Shown: positions 6,291-13,131, numbered from the stretch's first letter. The stretch: DNA of 14,854 nucleotides from Bacteroidales bacterium (GCA_900766775.1 CAAFXN010000051.1:1-14854); one strand, 5' to 3'. The notes: generated by a model from the sequence alone, not told the origin. Numbers and translations are program-made.

Positions 6291-6702
6291 ATTTCGGCTG
6301 CTGGCAGAGTTCGGTCAGTACGCCTTTGGTGCTCTTGGGGTGGAGGAAGGCAATCATCAGGTTCTCTGCGCCTTTGCGGGGAGCCTTGTCGATGAGTTGG
6401 ATGCCTGCTGCTTCTGCTTCTTTCAGCGCCTCTTCCACGCTCTCTACGTTGAAGGCTACATGGTGTACACCGCCGCGGCCACCGTTTTTCTCAATGAACT
6501 TGGCGATGGTCGATTCGGGGCAGGTAGGCTCCAGAAGTTCAATCTTCGTCTGACCTACTTTGAAGAAAGCGGTCTTCACTTTTTGGTCGGCTACTTCCTC
6601 AATGGCGTAGCATTTCTCACCGGTTAAGAACTCGAAGAAAGGCATAGCCTCCTCCAAACTTGTTACTGCAATACCCAGATGCTCAATATGAGTCGGTTTC
6701 AT
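6289..6702 (-). CDS. mce: Methylmalonyl-CoA epimerase
   Basis: This 137-residue VOC-fold enzyme interconverts (R)- and (S)-methylmalonyl-CoA, linking the B12-dependent mutase product to the decarboxylase encoded next. It has the usual paired beta-alpha-beta modules: HIEHLGIAVTSLEEAMPFF at the N-terminus (metal ligand H8), KTAFFKVGQTKIELLEP (likely ligand E55), GGRGGVHHVAFNV (ligand H81) and GVLTELCQ near the end (ligand E131). Length and ligand spacing are normal. It is the first gene of the operon, with a strong Bacteroidota-type promoter and a 5' leader of about 45 nt, too short for a B12 riboswitch. Methylmalonyl-CoA mutase is not in the window. Confidence 0.95.
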   Translation of the reverse strand: MKPTHIEHLGIAVTSLEEAMPFFEFLTGEKCYAIEEVADQKVKTAFFKVGQTKIELLEPTCPESTIAKFIEKNGGRGGVHHVAFNVESVEEALKEAEAAGIQLIDKAPRKGAENLMIAFLHPKSTKGVLTELCQQPK

Positions 6703-6753
6703 AGTACGTAAAGATTATTATTGTTAATAAATTAGTTAATTCAAAATTCGCTG

Positions 6754-6785
6754 CAAAGTTACGAAGAATTTTTGAGATATGCAAA
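6754..6785 (-). promoter_or_regulatory. Promoter of the mce-mmd operon
   Basis: On the minus strand, TTTG (6782-6785) is followed after 20 nt by TAACTTTG (6754-6761). This fits the Bacteroidota housekeeping consensus (TTTG at -33, TAnnTTTG at -7). Transcription should start near 6747, about 45 nt before the mce start. Confidence 0.8.
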
Positions 6786-6861
6786 TAAAAAGTGATTTTA
6801 TTTGGACGAACCAGGGCGAGGGAAGTAGTAAAACAGAATAAAAGTCTTGTCAATGGTATGT

Positions 6862-6886
6862 TTTTATTAAATATATGTTAATAAAA
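6862..6886. repeat. AT-only 9-bp inverted repeat in the divergent intergenic region
   Basis: TTTTATTAA at 6862-6870 and TTAATAAAA at 6878-6886 are perfect inverted copies with a 7-bp spacer. It lies about 75 bp upstream of the mce promoter. It could be a regulator site or a simple hairpin; neither strand has a gene end here that needs a terminator. Confidence 0.5.
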
Positions 6887-6899
6887 TGGGACGTGTGTG

Positions 6900-6954
6900 G
6901 TCTCGGTAAGGTCCGCTTATGGTCTGCTTATCGTCCGCTAAACGAGTCGTAAGA
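6900..6954. repeat. 11-bp-period intergenic array, five units (divergent copy)
   Basis: Units begin at 6900, 6911, 6922, 6933 and 6944, for example GTCCGCTTATG at 6911 and GTCTGCTTATC at 6922. The unit sequence differs from the arrays at 1606 and 13192, but the period is the same. The rest of the 583-bp region (6703-7285) holds the two divergent promoters and no convincing gene. Confidence 0.65.
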
Positions 6955-7108
6955 ATACAGGGTCCGAAAAAGTACTGATATTTAACATGATTTTATATTT
7001 GTGGAGGCGTGTTTTGGGGCGGTAGAGAAAATAACGGCAGATTCTGAGAGGAGGGTTTTTGCGTTGCTCTGTGGTTTCTGTATGTGGTGCGAGAGTGGCG
7101 CAAGATGT

Positions 7109-7140
7109 GTGGTGTTAAATTTGTGGAAAGTGGTGTAAAA
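7109..7140 (+). promoter_or_regulatory. Possible operator: direct repeats 21 bp apart upstream of uxaC
   Basis: GTGGTGTTAAA (7109-7119) and GTGGTGTAAAA (7130-7140) are near-identical and spaced two helical turns apart, about 70 bp upstream of the uxaC -7 box. This geometry would suit an activator, but no regulator gene is present to support it. Confidence 0.25.
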
Positions 7141-7207
7141 ATGTGTATTTTTCGTCGGGGTGCAAAAATTGTGTCAATTATTCCACATTTTTATAGGTTA
7201 AAAGCGC

Positions 7208-7215
7208 TATCTTTG
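7208..7215 (+). promoter_or_regulatory. -7 box of the uxaC operon promoter
   Basis: TATCTTTG matches the TAnnTTTG consensus of Bacteroidota. No clear TTTG lies at the -33 position, so activation by a regulator is plausible. Transcription would begin near 7222, giving a leader of about 64 nt. Confidence 0.65.
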
Positions 7216-7251
7216 CAACCGAATAGAAAAATTGCAAAGTAGAGTTTGCAA
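7211..7251 (+). promoter_or_regulatory. Three TTTGCAA boxes around the uxaC transcription start
   Basis: CTTTGCAA at 7211-7218 is a perfect inverted copy of TTGCAAAG at 7232-7239. A third copy, TTTGCAA at 7245-7251, is inverted relative to the middle one across a 6-nt spacer. The first overlaps the -7 box. This could be a repressor site or a small 5' leader hairpin (7232-7251). Confidence 0.4.
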
Positions 7252-7285
7252 AATCAAGAAAACTAACTAACTAAAATCAATACAG

Positions 7286-8707
7286 ATGAAACCTTTTATG
7301 GATAAAGATTTCCTGCTTCAGACGGAGACTGCGCAGGAGTTGTATCACGAACATGCGGCAAAAATGCCGATTATCGACTACCACTGCCACTTGATTCCTC
7401 AGATGGTGGCAGAAAACAAACGTTTTGAGTCGATTGCACAAATTTGGTTGATGGGCGACCACTACAAATGGCGTGCCATGCGCTCCAATGGTGTGGACGA
7501 ACGTTTCTGCACCGGCAAGGACACGACCGATTGGGAGAAGTTCGAGAAATGGGCAGAGACAGTGCCTTATACCTTCCGTAATCCGTTGTATCACTGGACG
7601 CATCTGGAACTCAAGACCGCTTTCGGCATTGAGGAACGTCTGAATCCCGAGACTGCACGCGCTATTTACGACAAGTGCAACGACCTGATTGCCAACGACC
7701 CGAAGTTCTGTCCGCGCGGCTTGATGAAGCACTACGGCGTAGAGTTGGTTTGCACGACCGATGACCCTGCTGACTCGCTCGAATGGCACAAGATGGTCAA
7801 AGAAGACCCTACGGCAGAGGTACGCATGTTGCCCACTTGGCGTCCGGATGCAGGCATGAATATCGAGGCGGCTACGTGGAAAGCCTATATTGAGAAACTG
7901 GCAGCCGTAGCAGGTGTGGATATCGCTAACTTTGCGGATATGGTGGCTGCTTTGCAGAAACGCCATGACTTCTTCGAGTCGATGGGTTGCCGTCTGTCTG
8001 ACCACGGTATCGAGGAGTTCTACGATGAGCCGTACACTGATGCTGAGATTAATGCTATCTTCCAGAAAGTGCTTGCAGGCAAGGAACTCACGACGTATGA
8101 GATTCGTCAGTACAAGCATGCTTATTTGCACGCACAGGCAGAGATGGACTACGCTTCCGGTTGGACGCAACAATACCACTACGGCGCTATCCGTAACAAC
8201 AACAGCAAGATGTTCGCCCAACTCGGTGCAGACACCGGCTTTGACTCGATTGGTGAGTTCACGACGGCGAAGGCGATGAGCCATTTTCTCGATGAGATGA
8301 ACAGCGAGGGACACTTGGCAAAGACCATTCTCTATAACCTCAACCCGTGTGCTAACGAAGTGATTGCTACCATGTTGGGTAACTTCCAGGACGGCTCTGT
8401 CGCAGGAAAGATTCAGTTCGGCTCGGGCTGGTGGTTCCTCGACCAAAAGGACGGCATGGAGAAGCAGATGATGGCGCTGTCGAACCTCGGTCTGTTGAGC
8501 CGCTTCGTGGGTATGCTCACCGACAGTCGCTCGTTCCTCTCCTATCCGCGTCATGAGTACTTCCGTCGCACGCTCTGCAATGTCTTGGGCAACGACGTGG
8601 AGAACGGCATGATTCCCTACACGGGCTACGAGAAAGCCCGCATCCAACAGATGGTAGAAGACATCTGCTACAACAACGCGAAAAACTACTTTAATTTTAC
8701 AAATTGA
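7286..8707 (+). CDS. uxaC: Uronate (glucuronate/galacturonate) isomerase
   Basis: This 473-residue amidohydrolase-fold enzyme converts D-glucuronate to D-fructuronate and D-galacturonate to D-tagaturonate, the first cytoplasmic step of hexuronate breakdown. The N-terminus MKPFMDKDFLL and the metal motif IIDYHCHL (H33, H35) are characteristic, as are IAQIWLMGDHYKWRAMR (50-66), VCTTDDPADS (155-164), SGWWFLDQKDGME and LTDSRSFLSYPRHEYFRR near residue 413, with a conserved aspartate. Length matches the family's roughly 470 residues. ATG 7286 follows an A-rich stretch. It heads a plus-strand operon with kdgK, kdgA and an exuT-like transporter; the fructuronate/tagaturonate reductases and the dehydratases are absent here. 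Its stop codon lies inside the left arm of an inverted repeat that brackets the next gene. Confidence 0.97.
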   Translation: MKPFMDKDFLLQTETAQELYHEHAAKMPIIDYHCHLIPQMVAENKRFESIAQIWLMGDHYKWRAMRSNGVDERFCTGKDTTDWEKFEKWAETVPYTFRNPLYHWTHLELKTAFGIEERLNPETARAIYDKCNDLIANDPKFCPRGLMKHYGVELVCTTDDPADSLEWHKMVKEDPTAEVRMLPTWRPDAGMNIEAATWKAYIEKLAAVAGVDIANFADMVAALQKRHDFFESMGCRLSDHGIEEFYDEPYTDAEINAIFQKVLAGKELTTYEIRQYKHAYLHAQAEMDYASGWTQQYHYGAIRNNNSKMFAQLGADTGFDSIGEFTTAKAMSHFLDEMNSEGHLAKTILYNLNPCANEVIATMLGNFQDGSVAGKIQFGSGWWFLDQKDGMEKQMMALSNLGLLSRFVGMLTDSRSFLSYPRHEYFRRTLCNVLGNDVENGMIPYTGYEKARIQQMVEDICYNNAKNYFNFTN

Positions 8708-8726
8708 CAATTGACAATTTTACAAT
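8704..8726 (+). repeat. Left arm of inverted repeat bracketing the first uxa-operon four-helix-bundle gene
   Basis: This 23-bp segment is the reverse complement of 9160-9182 at 22 of 23 positions (mismatch at 8713/9173). It overlaps the uxaC stop codon (8705-8707). A second, smaller hairpin (8716-8725 with 8755-8764, 10 bp perfect) lies between it and the gene start. Confidence 0.8.
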
Positions 8727-8773
8727 TAACTATGCAAATGAAAATTTTGTAAGGTTGTAAAATTAGATAACGA

Positions 8774-9145
8774 ATGGAGGAACAAGAGTTAAAAGAGCGT
8801 TTTCGTCAGTACTCTATACGAATTGTGAGGATGGTTGATTCTATACCAACTAAACGTATAGCAGCAGTGGCCATTGCCAAACAAGTTATTCGTTCGGGGA
8901 CATCTCCTGCTGCAAACTACAGAGCGGCATGTGTGGCAAAGTCCAAGCGGGATTTCCTTAACAAATTAAAAATGGTAGAGGAGGAGTTAGACGAAACTCG
9001 TTACTGGTTGGAATTAATGGTTGATACTGATATTTTTCCGAAAGAAAAGTTAGATGCACTCATCCAAGAAACCATTGAATTATTGAACATAATTGTGAAA
9101 TCCATTGTTTCCACTCGTTATTATCTATCACAACATCCGGAATAA
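8774..9145 (+). CDS. Four-helix-bundle protein (23S rRNA intervening-sequence protein family)
   Basis: This 123-residue protein is nearly all helical: ELKERFRQYSIRIVRMVDSIP, AIAKQVIRSGTSPAANYRAAC (about 34-53, the family hallmark turn), SKRDFLNKLKMVEEELDETRYWLELMV and a final helix at about 90-117. It is clearly paralogous to the product of 10467-10850, sharing RSGTSP.ANYRAAC, DFLNKLK.VEEELDET and STR.YLS.HP. Biochemical function is unknown; family knowledge points to a small oligomeric bundle that may bind nucleic acid. It lies between uxaC and kdgK, two genes of one pathway to which it has no known link. Its coding sequence is AT-richer than its neighbours. A 23-bp inverted repeat brackets it (8704-8726, 9160-9182). 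The start is ATG 8774. Confidence 0.92.
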   Translation: MEEQELKERFRQYSIRIVRMVDSIPTKRIAAVAIAKQVIRSGTSPAANYRAACVAKSKRDFLNKLKMVEEELDETRYWLELMVDTDIFPKEKLDALIQETIELLNIIVKSIVSTRYYLSQHPE

Positions 9146-9158
9146 ACTACTTAATAGT

Positions 9159-9267
9159 GATTGTAAAATTGTAAATTGTCAAATAAAAATAATTGTAAAA
9201 TTGTAAATTGTAATATTGTCAAATAAACATAATTGTAAAATTGTAAATCGTAAAATTGTCAAATACT
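9159..9267 (+). repeat. 40-bp AT-rich tandem repeats forming the kdgK leader
   Basis: Two near-identical 40-bp units (9189-9228 and 9229-9268) follow a shorter copy (9159-9188). All are built from AATTGTAAA and TTGTCAAATA words. The first copy contains the right arm (9160-9182) of the inverted repeat whose left arm is at 8704-8726. The last unit places TTGTCAAATACT directly before the kdgK ATG. Confidence 0.85.
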
Positions 9268-10290
9268 ATGAGTAAGATTGTAACTTTAGGCGAGATTATG
9301 CTCCGCCTGTCGCCTGCGGGCAACGACCGATTCATTCAGAGTGAGAACTTCCGTATCATCCCGGGTGGTGGTGAGGCGAACGTAGCTGTATCGTGCGCCA
9401 ACTACGGGCACGAGGCTATCTTCGTGAGCAAACTGCCGAAGCACGAGATTGGGCAGATTGCAGTGAACGCACTGCGTCGCTACGGTGTGAACACCGATTT
9501 CGTGGCTCGCGGCGGCGACCGCGTAGGCTTGTACTACTGCGAGACCGGCGCTTCGATGCGCCCCTCGAAGGTCATCTACGACCGTGCGCACTCCGCTATC
9601 GCAGAGGCTGACCCCTCGGACTTCGATTTCGATGCTATCATGGAAGGCGCACAGTGGTTCCACTGGAGCGGTATCACCCCCGCCATCTCCGACAAGGCAG
9701 CAGAAATCACTAAGTTGGCTTGCGAGGCAGCAAAGCGCCACGGCGTAACCGTATCCGTTGACCTCAACTTCCGTAAGAAACTGTGGACCAGCGAGAAAGC
9801 CATCTCTATCATGCGCCCGCTGATGCAGTACGTGGATGTATGTATCGGCAACGAGGAGGACGCAGAACTCTGCCTCGGCTTCAAGCCCGATGCAGACGTA
9901 GAGGGCGGCGAGACCAACGCAGAAGGCTACAAGGGCATCTTCGAGCAGATGATGAAGGAGTTTGGCTTCAAGTACGTGGTTTCCACCCTGCGCGAGAGTT
10001 TCTCGGCTACCTTCAACGGCTGGAAGGCAATGATTTACGACGGTAAGGAGTTCTACCAATCGAAGCGCTACGAGATCAACCCGATTATCGACCGCGTGGG
10101 CGGTGGCGACTCGTTCTCCGGCGGCTTGATTCACGGCTTGCTGACCAAACCGACCCAAGGTGAGGCATTGGAGTTCGCAGTGGCGGCCAGCGCACTGAAG
10201 CACACTATCAACGGCGACTTCAACTTGGTAAGTGTAGAAGAGGTAGAAGCATTGGCAAAAGGTAACGCAAACGGACGAGTACAACGATAA
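9268..10290 (+). CDS. kdgK: 2-dehydro-3-deoxygluconokinase (PfkB family)
   Basis: This 340-residue ribokinase-fold enzyme phosphorylates 2-keto-3-deoxygluconate to KDPG using ATP. Landmarks are the N-terminal GEIMLRLSP, the substrate-side GGGEANVAVSCANYG (33-47), WFHWSGITPA (130-139), SVDLNFRKKLW (163-173) and the PfkB signature NPIIDRVGGGDSFSGGLIHG (271-290), with D281 as the catalytic base. Length is normal. I chose ATG 9268 (MSKIVTLGE) over the in-frame TTG at 9256, because the extra four residues fall inside the AT-rich leader repeat and homologues start near MSKIVT. It lies between two four-helix-bundle genes in the uxaC-kdgA-exuT operon, which supports KDG as substrate rather than another sugar. 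Confidence 0.94.
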   Translation: MSKIVTLGEIMLRLSPAGNDRFIQSENFRIIPGGGEANVAVSCANYGHEAIFVSKLPKHEIGQIAVNALRRYGVNTDFVARGGDRVGLYYCETGASMRPSKVIYDRAHSAIAEADPSDFDFDAIMEGAQWFHWSGITPAISDKAAEITKLACEAAKRHGVTVSVDLNFRKKLWTSEKAISIMRPLMQYVDVCIGNEEDAELCLGFKPDADVEGGETNAEGYKGIFEQMMKEFGFKYVVSTLRESFSATFNGWKAMIYDGKEFYQSKRYEINPIIDRVGGGDSFSGGLIHGLLTKPTQGEALEFAVAASALKHTINGDFNLVSVEEVEALAKGNANGRVQR

Positions 10291-10295
10291 ACTAT

Positions 10296-10429
10296 TTTAC
10301 TATTTGACTATTTACTATTTGACCATTGACCATGCGGAGAAAAATTCTATTTTACTATTTACTATTTGCCCATTAAACATGCGACAACAAACGGTAATAT
10401 GGTAAAATAGTAAATAGTCAAATGGTAAA
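10296..10429 (+). repeat. Long inverted repeat between kdgK and the second uxa-operon four-helix-bundle gene
   Basis: 10302-10320 and 10405-10423 are a perfect 19-bp inverted repeat. Pairing extends outward and inward (10296-10326 with 10399-10429) to about 31 positions with one mismatch and one G-T pair. The 70-80-nt loop contains another direct copy of the left arm (about 10349-10375). In RNA this would form a stable AT-rich stem just upstream of the four-helix-bundle start. Confidence 0.8.
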
Positions 10430-10438
10430 TAGTCAAAT
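10413..10438 (+). repeat. 26-bp direct repeat, left copy
   Basis: This segment is identical over all 26 bp to 10889-10914. The two copies flank the four-helix-bundle gene at 10467-10850, and each is followed within about 30 bp by a start codon (10467 and 10928). Confidence 0.85.
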
Positions 10439-10466
10439 GGAAAAATAGTAAATTGTCAAATAAAAT

Positions 10467-10850
10467 ATGACAGAAGAAGAATTAAAATTACGGTTCAAAG
10501 CATTTGCCTTACGTATTATGAAAATGGTGGATGCGATGCCCCGAACAATATCTTCTTTGGCAATAGCTAAACAAATAGTACGTTCAGGCACCTCTCCTTC
10601 TGCTAATTATCGAGCAGCGTGTTTGGGAAAATCAAAGAAAGATTTTTTGAATAAACTCAAATTTGTTGAGGAGGAGTTGGACGAAACGGCTCATTGGTTA
10701 GAGTTGATAATCGAAGGTGAAATTTTGCCGGAGCAAAGGGTGAGACCTTTATATGATGAGTGTATTGAGTTGTTGAAGATAACTATTTCTTCTATAACTT
10801 CTACTCGAAAATATCTATCAACCCATCCACAAGAGAATAGTGAGCGTTAG
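10467..10850 (+). CDS. Four-helix-bundle protein (23S rRNA intervening-sequence protein family)
   Basis: This 127-residue paralogue of the 8774-9145 product has the same helices: ELKLRFKAFALRIMKMVDAMP, LAIAKQIVRSGTSPSANYRAAC (about 32-53), SKKDFLNKLKFVEEELDETAHWLELII and a C-terminal helix up to TSTRKYLSTHP, then a short charged tail QENSER. The function is unknown and no enzyme motif is visible. It separates kdgK from kdgA and is AT-richer than both. Perfect 26-bp direct repeats flank it (10413-10438, 10889-10914), and inverted copies lie at 10302-10326 and 10897-10922. It starts at ATG 10467 immediately after TTGTCAAATAAAAT, a leader shared with mmdA and kdgA. The structure suggests an inserted cassette; that it moves is inference. 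Confidence 0.92.
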   Translation: MTEEELKLRFKAFALRIMKMVDAMPRTISSLAIAKQIVRSGTSPSANYRAACLGKSKKDFLNKLKFVEEELDETAHWLELIIEGEILPEQRVRPLYDECIELLKITISSITSTRKYLSTHPQENSER

Positions 10851-10888
10851 TCAATACCTAAACGGTGAGATTGAGTACACTAATTTCG

Positions 10889-10914
10889 AATAGTCAAATG
10901 GTAAATAGTCAAAT
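10889..10914 (+). repeat. 26-bp direct repeat, right copy, forming the kdgA leader
   Basis: Identical to 10413-10438. Together with the following TAGTCAAATAAAGT (10914-10927) it forms the region immediately upstream of the kdgA start. The overlapping segment 10897-10922 is also an inverted copy of 10302-10326, with a single-base indel and few differences. Confidence 0.85.
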
Positions 10915-10927
10915 AGTCAAATAAAGT

Positions 10928-11593
10928 ATGGCAAAGTTTGATAAATTTCAGGTGATGGCCAAGATTGCGGCTGCACCTATGGTTCCTGTGTTCTACCACA
11001 AAGATGTGGAGGTTTGCAAGAACGTGATAAAGGCATGCTACGAAGGTGGCGTTCGTGCCTTTGAGTTTACTAACCGCGGCGACTTCGCACACGAGGTGTT
11101 TGGCGAGTTGAGCAAATGGGCGGCTGTGGAGTGCCCCGAGTTGGCGCTCGGTATTGGCTCCGTAGTGGATGCACCTACGGCTGCGCTCTATCTGCAACTG
11201 GGCGCGAACTTCGTAGTAGGTCCGCTCTTTAATAAGGATATAGCAGTGGTCTGCAACCGCCGTTGCGTAACCTACTGCCCGGGCTGCCTCACTCCGTCGG
11301 AGATTGGCGCGGCGCAGGAGGTAGGCTGTGACTTCACCAAGGTCTTCCCCGGCGACGTGGTAGGACCGAACCTCATCAAGGGCTTGATGGCTCCGATGCC
11401 GTGGTCGAAAATCATGGTTACCGGCGGTGTCGCTCCCGAGAAAGAGAACTTGGAGAAGTGGTTCAAGGCAGGCGTGTATTGCGTAGGCATGGGCAGCAAA
11501 CTCTTCCCGAAAGAGGTTGTTGCTGCGCAAGACTGGGCGGCTATCACTACCAAATGCCAAGAGTGCTTCGAGGCAATTCGTGCAGTTAAATAG
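10928..11593 (+). CDS. kdgA: KDPG aldolase (2-dehydro-3-deoxy-phosphogluconate aldolase)
   Basis: This 221-residue class I aldolase cleaves KDPG to pyruvate and glyceraldehyde-3-phosphate, finishing hexuronate breakdown. It is a TIM barrel of normal length with GGVRAFEFTNRGDFAHEVF (40-58; E46 as the general acid/base), a glycine-rich GIGSVVDAPTAALYLQLGANFVVGP (75-99), YCPGCLTPSEIGAAQEVG (116-133) and CDFTKVFPGDVVGP (134-147), with Schiff-base lysine K138. The C-terminus has VTGGVAPEKENLEKWFKAGVYCVGMGSKLF. Many members also cleave 4-hydroxy-2-oxoglutarate. It follows the second four-helix-bundle gene by 77 bp of repeats and precedes the transporter by 30 bp, in one transcription unit. Confidence 0.96.
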   Translation: MAKFDKFQVMAKIAAAPMVPVFYHKDVEVCKNVIKACYEGGVRAFEFTNRGDFAHEVFGELSKWAAVECPELALGIGSVVDAPTAALYLQLGANFVVGPLFNKDIAVVCNRRCVTYCPGCLTPSEIGAAQEVGCDFTKVFPGDVVGPNLIKGLMAPMPWSKIMVTGGVAPEKENLEKWFKAGVYCVGMGSKLFPKEVVAAQDWAAITTKCQECFEAIRAVK

Positions 11594-11623
11594 TTGTAAA
11601 ATAGTAAAATAGCAAAATCTATC

Positions 11624-13075
11624 ATGAGTACACAAAAGAAACTTATGACCAACTGGCGCTGGTGGCTCTGCTCGTTGCTGTTTGTGGCGACGACCGTCAA
11701 CTACCTCGACCGCCAAGTGTTATCCCTCACCTACGAGGAGTTTATTAAACCCGAGTTCCACTGGACAGACTCCGACTACGGAACCATCACCAGTCTCTTC
11801 TCCATCTTCTATGCCATCGCCTGCTTGTTTGCCGGTAAGTTCGTGGATTGGATGGGTACGAAGAAGGGCTATCTGTGGGCTATCGGCGTATGGTCGGCAG
11901 GTGCATGTTTGCACGCCGCTTGCGGCTGGGCTACCGCTCAAATCGAAGGATTGGAGAGTGTAGCGGCTATGCGCGCCGTGGAAGCAGGCTCGAATGTGGC
12001 ATTGGCTGTCGCTACCACATCGGTCTATCTCTTCCTCCTCTGTCGTGGCATCCTCGCGCTCGGTGAGGCGGGTAACTTCCCCGCGGCTATCAAGGTAACG
12101 GCAGAGTACTTCCCGAAGAAAGACCGTGCGTTTGCCACCTCGCTTTTCAATGCCGGTGCATCCGTGGGCGCTTTGGCGGCTCCGCTCTGCATCCCGCCTT
12201 TGGCAAAACACCTCGGCTGGGAGATGGCGTTCATCATCATTGGTGCGCTGGGCTTCATCTGGATGTTCTTCTGGCAGTTCATGTACGACAAACCCGAGAA
12301 CTCGAAGCATGTGAACGAGGCGGAGTTGGCATATATCCACCAAGACGATGAGGCGGAGGCAGAGGCTGCCAAAGCCGCAGTGCAAATCGAAGAGAAGGCT
12401 ATCCCGATGCGCAAGTGCTTCGGCTACCGCCAGACTTGGGCGTTCATCGTGGGTAAGTTCTTCACCGACGGCGTTTGGTGGTTCTTCCTCTTCTGGGCAC
12501 CTTCTTACTTCCAAAACCAGTTCGGCTATAAGGCTTCGAGCGGCATGGGTCAAGCACTTATCTTCACCCTCTACGCGATTGTAACCATCCTTTCTATCTT
12601 TGGCGGCTATCTGCCGAAGTTGTTTGTTGAGAAGAGAGGTATGGAGCCGTATAGCGGTCGTATGCTGTCGATGTTGCTCTTTGCGTTCTTCCCGATGGTG
12701 GCATTGCTGGCGCAGCCCCTCGGGGCGCAGAGTGCATGGTGGCCCGCAGTCTTGATTGGTTTGGCAGGTGCCGGACACCAAGCATGGAGTGCTAACCTCT
12801 TCTCCACTATCGGCGACATGTTCCCTAAATCGACTATCGCCACCATCACGGGTATCGGTGCGATGGCAGGCGGTATCGGCTCCATGATTATCCAAAAGAG
12901 TGCAGGTGCGTTGTTCACCTATGCAGAGAATGCCGGTGCAGCATTCACCTTCTTTGGCTTTGAGGGCAAACCCGCAGGCTACTTCATCATGTTCTGCTTC
13001 TGCGGTTTAGCATATATCATCGCATGGGCAATCATGAAACTATTGGTTCCGCACTACAAGCCGATTAAGGCATAA
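11624..13075 (+). CDS. exuT: ExuT-like hexuronate MFS transporter
   Basis: This 483-residue membrane protein of the major facilitator superfamily (anion:cation symporter group) probably imports galacturonate/glucuronate with protons. It shows NYLDRQVLSL at the end of the first span (26-35), the loop 2-3 signature GKFVDWMGTKKGY (71-83), RGILALGEAGNFPAAIKVTAEYFPKKDRA (141-169, the family hallmark), a central cytoplasmic loop rich in Glu/Ala (231-262), and six more spans to the C-terminus LLVPHYKPIKA. The stretch at about 103-137 (AQIEGLESVAAMRAVEAGS) lengthens the region between the third and fourth spans. The 30-bp spacer before it has the short repeats GTAAAATA and GTAAAATAGC. It is the last gene of the uxaC operon and ends 23 bp before a terminator. 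Specificity rests on operon context. Confidence 0.92.
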   Translation: MSTQKKLMTNWRWWLCSLLFVATTVNYLDRQVLSLTYEEFIKPEFHWTDSDYGTITSLFSIFYAIACLFAGKFVDWMGTKKGYLWAIGVWSAGACLHAACGWATAQIEGLESVAAMRAVEAGSNVALAVATTSVYLFLLCRGILALGEAGNFPAAIKVTAEYFPKKDRAFATSLFNAGASVGALAAPLCIPPLAKHLGWEMAFIIIGALGFIWMFFWQFMYDKPENSKHVNEAELAYIHQDDEAEAEAAKAAVQIEEKAIPMRKCFGYRQTWAFIVGKFFTDGVWWFFLFWAPSYFQNQFGYKASSGMGQALIFTLYAIVTILSIFGGYLPKLFVEKRGMEPYSGRMLSMLLFAFFPMVALLAQPLGAQSAWWPAVLIGLAGAGHQAWSANLFSTIGDMFPKSTIATITGIGAMAGGIGSMIIQKSAGALFTYAENAGAAFTFFGFEGKPAGYFIMFCFCGLAYIIAWAIMKLLVPHYKPIKA

Positions 13076-13098
13076 GCATATCAGCGTGTTATGCAACG

Positions 13099-13131
13099 AA
13101 AGCGGCTATCTCATGGAGTGGTAGCCGCTTT
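13099..13131 (+). terminator. Rho-independent terminator of the uxaC-exuT operon
   Basis: A perfect 10-bp stem, AAAGCGGCTA (13099-13108) with its complement at 13122-13131, encloses a 13-nt loop and is followed by a T-rich stretch. It lies 24 bp after the exuT stop codon. Confidence 0.85.

Noticed and set aside
6703..6747. Cobalamin riboswitch upstream of the methylmalonyl-CoA operon
   Set aside because: The predicted leader is only about 45 nt and shows no B12-box-like sequence.
7277..8710. A 477-codon open frame on the minus strand opposite uxaC
   Set aside because: It mirrors uxaC almost exactly, and its predicted protein shows no coherent domain; uxaC has full family motifs. It is a by-product of codon use.
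9256..9267. A TTG start extending kdgK by four residues
   Set aside because: The extension is leader-repeat sequence, and ATG 9268 gives the usual N-terminus.
9159..9268. CRISPR-like array from spaced AT-rich repeats
   Set aside because: The units are directly adjacent low-complexity words without unique spacers, and no cas gene is present.
8774..10850. Diversity-generating retroelement, since its Avd accessory protein is also a four-helix bundle
   Set aside because: No reverse transcriptase, template repeat or variable repeat is visible in the window.
11720..12895. A 391-codon minus-strand open frame opposite exuT
   Set aside because: The translation is highly charged and low in order, typical of antisense reading of a membrane protein gene.
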